In this document: positions 55,161 through 64,000 of the stretch, piece after piece
Numbering within the stretch: the first letter of the stretch is position 1
Layout: each line of letters starts with the position of its first letter
The notes under the pieces: generated by a model
What the model was told of the DNA's origin: nothing
The model's database searches: none
What the model saw: the letters and a program-made list of their open reading frames with translations, nothing else
Source of the DNA: Crocodylus rhombifer
Lineage: Eukaryota > Chordata > Crocodylia > Crocodylidae
Length of the DNA: 64,000 bases
Direction of reading: 5' to 3'
Assembly: GCA_038503035.1 (NCBI GenBank)
Contig: JAVSML010018838.1
Location: forward strand, 1-64,000
Program-made: the position numbers and the translations under genes

Positions 55161-56648
55161 TTGCATGCAAATTATATTCCACAGAAAGCTGTAAAGGGCT
55201 AACAACTACTAATTAGTCACTCCTGCATCATTAGTCTTCATTCCCAATCCCTTTAAGTGATGAATTGATTGTTTTTTGGATTTTTTTTTTACTGTATATC
55301 CAGAAGGAGTTTGAAGCATTCAGTAATGAGGTATGGTTTGAGTGCTTGATGAAAAAATGGGTTAGTAGAAGTCCTGCATATCCATTCAGGATCTGAAAAT
55401 CCATCTCCTTGTACCTACCTCACAATAGCATACAGGACAAAAAGCATCAGTAGAATAACTCTTGAAGAGGAACCTGTAATTGTTTCTCACCTTCCCATGT
55501 GACCTGTATGCAGCTGTAGAAGCAGCAGTCACCACTATGTGTGGTTTCAGTAAGAATCTAGGAAGAAAGAAGCAGCCTTTTTCTAATGGTCCTGGAGCTT
55601 TGGCTCAGAACAGGTCACCATTGACCATTACAGTCCACTCCGAGGTGAGAGGGACACTAGCCTATATCAGCTGCTGAGAGGAAACAGGTGGATGGAAAGC
55701 TTGGGAGCTGAGTGACTATTGCCCAAAAGCCATCACAAAGGTAAGATGGTGGTGAACCAGTAGAAGAATGCTTCAGTGTGATTGTATGCAGGTGCCACTG
55801 CTCTGCAACATGCCTAATGGCTTCTGAATTGAGGACTTTTTATCCACCCCCGACTAAATCTGGATTTTGGGAATTAGAATGCAGTTCTTTTAGTTATTGC
55901 CAACCAGGTAACCCATTTTGAAGGTGGATTTTGGGATGAGCTAGGGCAGAATAAGGTTCATTTGCATGCGTCTGTTATGTCACCCTAACCTGGAACTCCT
56001 CCCACAGCTGTCCCACAGTGCATTACTTCAAACCAAATTGACCTGTTCAAGCTGATCAAGACACTGCCAACTCTGTCAGACAGTAGTGCTGCTCACAGCC
56101 TACCTGCCCCACTGTACCTATGCATCTGTTTCAGCTATCAAGGCCGTGTGCTGTCAAAAACCTAGGTTTGAATCCTCAGTTCTGTCATTCGTGTGACCAG
56201 CTTTGGTATGCTGCACTGAGGAAGGATGGAGCTTGCACTGCAGTGCCTTCTCCCAGGAGCTGCCAGTATATATGGCACTTAGGCAAAGTGCCTGCATTTA
56301 GTGTTTCCTTCCACATCACTCCACTGATGTGGTAATTAAAGCAAGTTCACAGTGAAATGGATGGGGATTATGGTATTTCTTTTCACCTACACCTACAGAC
56401 ACAGGGCCACTAAACTGAGTTGTGTAACTGCCTGCCACCAACAGGTTCCAACTCAGTGCACTGGATCCCAGAGAGGCTCGTTGCCACCTGACATCTTGTG
56501 TTTGTCACCAGTTCCATCCCAGAATCCCCTAAGAAGCAAACTCCTCCATTACCTCTCGTGCCAGGATTTGTTAAAGGCTTGTGGCAGGAAAAAGTTGTTG
56601 GTTCCATCTGTTGTGTGCACAGAGGGTAGGACTGAGCCATGTCCCCCT
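55161..56648. other. Nothing recognised
   Basis: No coding similarity or defined repeat on either strand. Confidence 0.4.
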
Positions 56649-56686
56649 CCCCACCCCACCCCACCCCACCCCACCCCACCCCACCC
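56649..56686 (+). repeat. (CCCCA)n microsatellite
   Basis: About seven uninterrupted CCCCA units. The minus strand, (TGGGG)n, has enough G4 runs to form a quadruplex in principle. Confidence 0.95.
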
Positions 56687-57199
56687 ATGTCTTGCATGGA
56701 TGACTGGGCCTCATGCAAGTTTGCATGAGATTGCCATTCCTGGTTATGATGTAGAGGGGTATGGCAGGACTGCAGGACATCTCAGGAAAGGAGTGCTGGG
56801 GAGAAGAGTGAGGGGCAGCACTGACATCTAGTGGCACTTGTAATGGTCTGAACTAATGCAACCAAATGCACAGCCCCACTCTGCAGTGTGCAAGCCCAAG
56901 TCACTGTGGTAGGACTCAGGTCCTGAGAGCTTGTTAATTCAGAGCAATCAAGGGCAGGGCATGTAAATGATAACTTTACTGATCACGTCTATGCTGGGTG
57001 GGAATCCACAAAGCACTGTAACAGTAACTACTTCTCTGAGCTCCTAAGCATAAACTGGGCTCCATTTAAACTTGGGGCTGGATTCTGCAGAAGTCTGTCT
57101 GGAGTCAGGGCAGCAAGCTAGGTACCCCAAGCTGGCCCTGGTTACCAGTTACAAACAGGCAGGAAAGGCTCATGCAGGTAAGCATCAGCCCTTTCCGTT
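56687..57199. other. Nothing recognised
   Basis: Unassigned stretch between microsatellite and LINE. Confidence 0.35.
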
Positions 57200-59308
57200 C
57201 AGATTTGCTACTGCTTCATTTATCAGTTTCCTCTATATGACCTTATCTATTGAAATCTCAATTTGGGTCAGCTCCACTGACTTGTCCCTAGGGTGAGGGA
57301 TCTCTCTAACATCTTCCACAGTGAAGACAGATGAAAATACATTTAGTTTCTCACTAATCATCCTATCATCCTTTAGTGCCCCCTTTACACACTGATCATC
57401 CAAAGGCCCAGTCGACTCCATCAGGTCTTCAGCTTTTGATGCCTTTAAAGAAACATTTTATCACTATGTTTTGTGTCTCTAGCAAGTTTCTCCTCCTTCT
57501 TTCTTAGTTCTTATTACAGTTTTACATTTGACTTGCCAGAGTTTATGCTCTTGGAAGTCAAATCCTAATGAGGGGAAGAAATACACTTACTGAAAGCAGC
57601 CTCTTTTTTCTACTTATTGCCTCTGCAACTCTGTTATTAAACTATGCTGACTTTCCTTTGGCCATTTTCCACTTTTTTTTTTTTTTTTTAAATTTGAGGT
57701 ATGCATTTGGTGTTCCTAAGCAGTTCCCATGCTGTTTGCATGTTCTTCAGCTCCTTGAGAGTCTTGTAGTGGGGTCCAGGTTAGCTGGCTCTGCTAGGCA
57801 TAAATCAGTCCTTGAACCATTTTTCCCTCTCCCTTAACTTGGTCCCAGCAACACAGACTTTAAAGCCCTGGGTTAATCTGCACCACAGAGCTAAGCAGAA
57901 AATATAAAACAATCCAAAACAAACCCCCACAAGCACAGGTTAGTTTTCACCCTGTAACCTTCCTTCATTCATGGAAGAGTCCACAATACCATTTCCCTCT
58001 CCAAATCTTCCTCCCCTCACATCCTCTTCCTGTTCCTTTATTCCAGGTCAGCCAGTCAATTTCCCCTCATTATTGGCTGATTGCTCAAGCCAGCTGATGC
58101 CCCTTTAGGTGGGTAGCTTGTTACCAGCTGGCTAATTGATTCAGGCTACAAGCTGGCAGCCTGTTAGAGGCCCCTTTTAACTTCTAAGTATCTTCCTCAT
58201 TTTGGCGTAGTCTTCATATTTAAGGTTAAACTACTGTGGTAGATTTTCTGCTTGTCTCCCCTCCTACATGGATGTCAAACCTAATTGCATTGTGGTCACC
58301 ATTGCAGAGCAACTCAGGAACACTTACCCTTTACACCAAATCCTGTGTACTTAGGACTAGGTCACGAATGGCCTTTCCTCTCATAGCTTCCAGGACTAAC
58401 TGCTCTAACAAGCAGTCTTTTATCACTTCAAGAAATATGGTCTCTGCATCTTGGCCTGATGGTATACTGACCCAGTCTATCTGTGAATAGTTGAAGTCAC
58501 CCATTATAATTGTGTTTTCTCCTGTCACAGCACCTCTCATCTTCCTTAGCATGTCTAACTCACTGTTGCCATCCTGGTCTGGGAGTCGACACTATATCCC
58601 CAGATGTACTCTTTTTCCTGTTGAAACCCAGAATATCTATCCAGAGATTGTATGGTACCTCTCTTATCAGCTGACAAGTCTGCCCTGTTTGATTCCATGG
58701 AGTCTTTGATGTAGGATGCCACTCCCCCTCCAGGTATTTGCTTGTGCTCATCTTTTCTATGTTTCTTATTCCCATTTTTTAGTTTCACCCCTACAGAGTA
58801 TGTCAATCTGAACTGTGTGCTGTTCCACTTCTGCCCGCTTCGCCTCTATTTTTGGTTTAAAAGCTGCTCTACCACCTATTAATATTACATGCCAGCAGTT
58901 TTGTATCATTTTGACTCAGGTGGAGACCATCCCTCCTGTACAGGCTCCCCCTGTTCCAAAAGGTCTCCCAGTTCTTCATAAACCTTAACCCTTCTTTCCT
59001 ACAGCTGCAGATTGAGACTCTGGAGCTCTGCCTGTATAACTGGTCCTGTACAGGGCACTGGAAACATTTCAGAGAATATTACCATGGAGGTCCTCGATTT
59101 CAACCTCCTACCTAATATCTTAAATTTAGCTTCCAAGACCTTTGGTACCCTTACTCACAACACTGGTACCCTTGTGGACTACAAGCACAGGCTTCTCCCC
59201 AGCCCTCCCTAGCAGCCTGTCCACACATCTTGTGAGGTCTGCTACCCTTGCATCTAGCAGGCAAGTCACCATACAATCCTTTTGGATGTCACAAAGCCAG
59301 CTATCTAT
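57200..59308 (-). mobile_element. Old CR1-type LINE 5' half (ORF1 and endonuclease)
   Basis: On the minus strand, 59308 to about 58800 reads as eroded ORF1 (ARVADLTRCVDRLLGRAGEK; then a VVH-x-GT-type esterase motif and RRDGLHLS-like text). The endonuclease part follows, with IIMGDFNYSQIDWVSIPSG (58331-58552). Then LSEKLNVFSSVFT-like text at 57233-57421 corresponds to the linker before RT. A poly-T run lies at 57671-57690. Many stops. The 5' side is cut by the hAT element at 59309. Confidence 0.65.
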
Positions 59309-59944
59309 TAGGGTGTGTGAAATTTCACCAGCTGTTTCATTTTGAAGCTGTTTCAACATGTTTTGAGCTTGAAACAGCAAAATCAAAACAAAACAAAAGG
59401 CTTCAAAACAGCTTCAAAATGAAATGAGGGCACTCGAAATGTTTCAAAAGTTTTGAAACGTTTTGCATTTCGAATCCAGGTTTACTTGGCTTCAGCGCTG
59501 GTCCCAGGTGACAGCAGCAACCTCCTGTCATCCGGTATGCAGATCTGGGGGCCCGCACCCCCAGGAGGGCTGCAAAGCTGTGCTGGACTCCTTCCGGGGG
59601 TGCAAGCCTCTAGATCTGCACTGGATGACAGGAGGCTGCTGCTACCACCTGGGACAGACAGCAACAGCAATCTTCCCCAGCACTGGGTGCGGGCTGTGCC
59701 CAGTGCCGGTCCCAGGTAGCAGCAGCAGCCTCCTCTCATCCAGTGCACAGATGTGGGGGCCCGCAGCCCCAGGAGGAGTCTGGCACAGCCCTGCAGCCAT
59801 TCTGCATTATAGCCTATGGGTGAAACGTCGAAATGTGTCAAAATAGCAAAACCATTTCAACAAAACGAAACAGGACAGTGCTTTGAAACGCAATGACAGA
59901 AAGAAACACTGTCCCTTTGAAACAGCGGTCAAAATGAAACAATA
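59309..59944 (+). mobile_element. hAT-like non-autonomous element, CAG-rich family, copy 2, with 8-bp target duplication
   Basis: It begins tagggtgtgtgaaatttcac and ends aaaatgaaacaata. The octamer ctatctat is perfect on both sides (59301-59308, 59945-59952). The subterminal regions on both sides are rich in tttgaaac/gtttcaaa motifs in inverted arrangement, and ggacagtg/cactgtcc forms a stem near the right end. The middle is GC-rich with cagcagcag and cctcctgtcatcc modules. The same architecture is seen in copy 1 at 4379. Confidence 0.85.
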
Positions 59945-60050
59945 CTATCTATGGCTGCTTACAAATGTGGAACAACAAAAAAATAAACAATCCCTCCCAC
60001 CGTTTTACTTTCAGCTTGGCACACCCCTCGCACTGAGCACAGCACATGCC

Positions 60051-60250
60051 TAGAAGAGGCATCGTATCAGTTTGCCCTGGCTCACTCAGCATCTGTATAG
60101 GTGATGTGCTTCAGCAGGGCTTTTGGGTGCTTTTATCTAATAGTTGATTCAATCAACTATTAGAGAGAAGTGCCAGGAAGCTCTGCTGAAGTGCATGATC
60201 CATACAGATGCTGGGTGAACTGAGTCAAACTGATGCAGTTCCTCCTCTAG
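60051..60250. repeat. 200-bp near-perfect palindrome (foldback element)
   Basis: The first 100 bases are the reverse complement of the last 100 with scattered mismatches. Ends are tagaagaggc and tcctcctcta, matching phrases include agcatctgtat / atacagatgct and gtgcttcagcag / ctgctgaagtgc, and the centre is taatagttgattcaatcaac. There is no spacer at the centre. TA at both ends suggests a mariner-type foldback MITE. Confidence 0.85.
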
Positions 60251-60414
60251 TAAAGCACTGTTTTTCCCCCCATGTCTGTCAGCAACCTATGTGCCTAATA
60301 ATTGATTCACCCACTACTGCCACTTGCCTCCTCCTATCCTGTGGGGTTCCTGCCCTTGGAGGAGTATCCTTGGTACAAAAGGACTTTGTAACATCAGTTG
60401 GAAGGTGGGTCCCA

Positions 60415-60670
60415 TCTAAGGCACAGGCAATGCATAGGAGGGGCATGTGCCCCCCTGCCCCGACAGATCCACCACCATTGCTGGAGGTGTCTGCGGGAGC
60501 TTACCAGCTCCACCCCCACTGCTGCTGACAAGGGCAGTGCCTGCGGGAACTCGCCAGCTCTGGCCCCACTGCCAGCAGAGCCTGCAGGAGCTCACCAGCT
60601 CTGCCACCGTTGCCAATGCTGATGGCAGCACCTGTGGGTGCCCCCCAGACTCGGGAGGCACCAGTCACCT
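60415..60670 (+). repeat. GC-rich dispersed repeat, copy 3
   Basis: It starts aggaggggcatgtgcccccc and then repeats modules of the form tgc(g/a)ggagct(t/c)(a/g)ccagctc with short variable text between them, ending gtgggtgccccccagactcg. It is related to the copies at 37655 and 39086 by the gggtgcacgtgcacccc-type start and the gcctgtaggagctc modules. Confidence 0.5.
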
Positions 60671-61164
60671 ATGATCCAAAGGGTAGTTTCCCTCCTTCCC
60701 AGCTTGATATCCTTCATCACCAAGATTCTCATCCTCTTCAGCAGCATGGGAGCTGCTACAATGGCTGTGGGTCTGCTCTACAATGTCCATGAAAGCCTCA
60801 TTTATAGAAATGTTGTAAGTTCCATTCTACTTTGTTTCTGCAGCTCTCCCTGTTCTCAGCATTGACTGGACAGCTTTCCCTCAGCAAGATCATGAACTGC
60901 TGAGCTCAGAGAAAGGCTCCAGCTTGCTTTCAGAGTAGGATGCCTACGCAGATTCTTCACACTCCAGCAAGAGAGACATCTGCAGCCTCAGGATGCTTCT
61001 GTCTTCCATAACAGGAGCTGGCACACCTCAGTGATTTTGTTTCCTACCCGAAATGGAGGCAGGGAGGAAGAGAGACATTCAGTACCAAGCCAAATGAATT
61101 CCCTTCCAGCAAAGGCACAGCTGGGCAGTTCTGCACCCAGGGCAGTGTCAATGCACACAGCAAC
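60671..61164. other. Nothing recognised
   Basis: Unassigned. Confidence 0.35.
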
Positions 61165-62860
61165 ATAGAATCATAGAATCACAGAAGTCGGGTCGGAAGG
61201 GACCTTGTAGATCTTCAAGTCCGACCCCCTGCCTGGGCAGGAGAAAAAACTGAGCTCAAATGATCGCAGCTAGGTAGGCATCAAGCCTCCTCTTAAAGAC
61301 CCCCAGGGTAGGAGCCAGCACCACTTCTCTTGGAAGCTGGTTCCAGATCCTAGCCACCCTGACTGGGAAGTAGTTCTTACAGATGTCTAATCTAAATCTA
61401 CTCTCCAACAACTTATGGCCGTTATTCCTTGTCATGCCAGGGGGCACTAGGGGAAACAAGGTCTCCCCCAAACCCTTCTGGTCCCCACTAGTGAGTTTAT
61501 AGACGGTCACCAGGTCCCCCCTCAGCCTTCTCTTGTGAAGGCTGAACAGGTTCAGGTCCCGCAGTCTCTCATTGTAGGGTCTGCCCTGTTGTCCCCAGAT
61601 CATGTGGGTGGCCCTCCTCTGGACCCTCTCCATGTTGTCCATATCCCTTCTGAAGTGGGGCGCACAGAAATGGACACAGTACTCCATCTGTGGCCTGACC
61701 AGTGTTGCATTGAGGGGGAGGATCACCTCCTTGTCCCTGCTAGAGATGCACCTGTGGATGCATGACAAGGTCCGGTTAGCCCTGCCAACCATGACCTTGC
61801 GTTGTCGGCCCATGTTCATCTTGGAGTCAGTAATGACTCCAAGATCTCTCTCTGCCTCCATGCTCTCAAGAAGGGAGTTTCCCATCTTATAAGTGTGCTG
61901 CTGGTTACTACTGCCAGCACCCTGCACTTGTCAGAATTGAAGCACATCCTGTTTTTGCTAGCCCACCCCTGTAACCTATCCAAGTCTTGCTGCAGTCCTT
62001 CCCTCCCTACTAGCGTGCTCACCTCACCCCAAATTTTGGTATCCTCAGCAAATTTAAACAGGGTGCTTGTCACCCCATTGTCCAAATCGCTGATAAAGAA
62101 ATTGAACAGCACGGGCCCAAGGACTGAGCCCTGGGGGACTCCACTGCCCACTTCTCCCCAGGCTGAATATGACCCATCCTCCACCACCCTCTGAGTGCGA
62201 CCCTTCAGCCAATCTGCAATCCATCTGACTGTGTAGGCATCAATGCCACAGTCACCCAATTTTTTAATGAGGATGGGGTGGGAGACAGTGTCAAAGGCCT
62301 TGCTGAAGTCTAGAAAGACTACGTCCACGGCAACACCTGCATACAAGGCTTTTGTGACCTGATCATAAAAGGGAATCAGGTTGGTCTGACATGACCTGCT
62401 CCTAATGAAACCGTGCTGGTTGCCCTTGAGCATCATCTCTGAGTCTGGGCCATCGCAGATGTGCTCCATGATGATCTTCTCAAAGAGTTTCCCTAGGATT
62501 GAGGTAAGACTGACGGGCCTATAGTTGCCCGGGTCCTCCCTCCTTCCTTTTTTAAAGATGGGGACCATGTTTGGCTATCTTCCAATCATCCGGCACCTGG
62601 CCTGAGCACCATAAGTGCTCATGAAGCTGTGCCAAGGGCCTGCAATAACCCCTGCTAATTCCCTCGACACCCTGGGGTGAAGAGCATCTGGACCCACTGA
62701 TTTGAGCACGTCCAGCCCCTCCAGAAGCTCTCTAACCCGGTCCTCCCCAACCTGAGGTCTAGAGGCGTTCCCCTCAAGTCTGTCCTGCATCACAGTGGGG
62801 AAGTCCCAGTCCCTGCTCAAGAAAACAGAGGTGAAGAATTGGTTAAAGGTTAAACATCAG
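61165..62860 (-). mobile_element. CR1 LINE, 5' truncated, long open frames
   Basis: Minus-strand frames 62575-62820, 61816-62568 and 61256-61927 give a nearly continuous [81 protein letters not shown], then FAEDTKIWGEV and the C-terminal region to FKRRLDAYLAAII. The first aspartate of the catalytic FADD is replaced by glutamate. Only two frame changes are seen, so this is among the younger copies. The 3' tail (catagaatcatagaatcaca) lies at 61165-61185. Confidence 0.92.
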
Positions 62861-64000
62861 CTGGGATGCTTCTGATTGTGATGGTACGGTTAGTTGCTGC
62901 TACAGCAGTGGCTTCTTCCATGGCACTCACAAAGGTGGCATCCAGGACTGCTGCCCTAGTCAGCACCCCTGAGTTACACTACTGCTTCCCAGCTCCCATC
63001 AAGGAGCCAGAGTCAATCAAGAATATTATCATCTATCTTGGAGTGAAGTTAGTGGAGAAGTAGCAGTGGCAGCTAGCATACCCCAAACAGGCACCAGGTG
63101 CACAAGCCTCCTGCATGGCCTGCTCTGTACATCCAGTCACACTCTTGGATGAGAGTAGACAGAAGACATGGAGTAGTCATCACTTACTGCTCTCAGGACT
63201 GGTATAATATGGCCACGAACTAACAACCTCAAATGGAGAGCATCCATGATTTGGCACCACACAAGGCACAGACTTCACTTCAAAAAGTGTTTGATGCACT
63301 CACTCCCCATTTATGGTCTCCTTGCCACAGATTTCCAGGGGGCACAGCCATTGTTATTTCTGTGCGCAAACCTCTTGGCTTCATGGTGCCTTTCTCCGAC
63401 CTGTGAACATGAATGACCCACAGTGCAGCAACAGTTCCCTGGCTTTGGTTGATACTCTGCCCCATCCAGCCAGCGATTAATGCAGCTGCCAAAAACTTGA
63501 CCCTGAGAGGCCAACTGACAGCTCTCTGTATTAATTCAGATTGCTGCTGAGGAAGATGGATGCCTCAGCTCCCTGCTGCCTACCCCCAGCTTGCAAAGCT
63601 CCAGTAGCTTTTAATTTATTCTTCCTTTTCCTTTTCAATTTTAATTTTATTCTGTGTCTTGTTCAGTTTATCCTGGGATTTTCCATACATAAAGGGTGAG
63701 AGGGAGACGCAGGCTTCAGTAGATACGTACTCACGCAGACCCATGGCCCACCAGTCACATTTCTGTTAGAAGCATTCAAATCCCTGGCTAAACATAACTG
63801 ACTTGGAGGCAGTTGACAGGGTCACCAGTTTTCCTAGAGTTGGAAGGTCAGGTCAGGGCATTCAGCTAGGAGGTGGTGGTGGGAAGCATAAGGTACATTT
63901 ATTCCTGAGACAGGTAAATGAAGAGCAGAATGAGCCACATGCCCTGGCTATATGGCTCTCCCCACTCCCTTCCCCCCAAAGTCTGTTGTGTGCAATTGCA
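62861..64000. other. Nothing recognised
   Basis: No coding similarity, RNA gene or defined repeat on either strand up to the end of the window. Confidence 0.4.

Noticed and set aside
59453..59846. Open frames in both strands of the CAG-rich element
   Set aside because: They arise from the repetitive GC-rich core of a non-autonomous transposon.

Overview
This is vertebrate nuclear DNA, with spliced exons bounded by GT-AG sites, many CR1 LINEs, hAT and Tigger-type DNA transposons, and retroviral LTR remnants. CR1 copies ending in TTCTATGA-type octamers, together with abundant hAT elements and a CLEC18 gene close to the mammalian one, point to a non-avian sauropsid. A crocodilian is my first choice and a turtle second; this is inference.

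Positions 1-25260 hold one protein-coding gene on the + strand, an ortholog of human CLEC18A/B/C. I can place twelve coding exons (422-23456) whose splice phases agree throughout. They encode a secreted protein of about 418 residues: signal peptide, CAP/SCP domain, two EGF-like modules and a C-type lectin domain. The 3'UTR runs to an AATAAA at 25240. Introns carry several hAT elements (one a complete foldback with a near-perfect 8-bp target duplication), a CR1 copy and an antisense LTR-like segment.

Positions 25261-38900 are intergenic, with hAT elements (one hAT inside another, one hAT inside a CR1), an LTR-like block and an old CR1-type fragment. There is also a broken exon of a factor XII/HGFAC-like serine protease (38221-38702). 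Pieces of its 3' end recur 4 kb upstream at 34717-34847.

Positions 38930-48540 are a decayed class I endogenous retrovirus (gag remnant, protease, RT, RNase H, integrase, last part of env, 3' LTR). It has been taken apart by later insertions: a Tigger-type MITE, an antisense LTR-like segment, a solo LTR with a TAAT target duplication inside the RNase H reading frame, and two CR1s inside the 3' LTR.

Positions 48845-64000 are mostly CR1 in both orientations, including a CR1 inserted in a CR1, a 5' CR1 part with ORF1/endonuclease, a second copy of a CAG-rich hAT family, a 200-bp palindrome and a 74-bp hairpin. I see no host gene there. Apart from CLEC18, everything I can identify is repeat-derived or broken.
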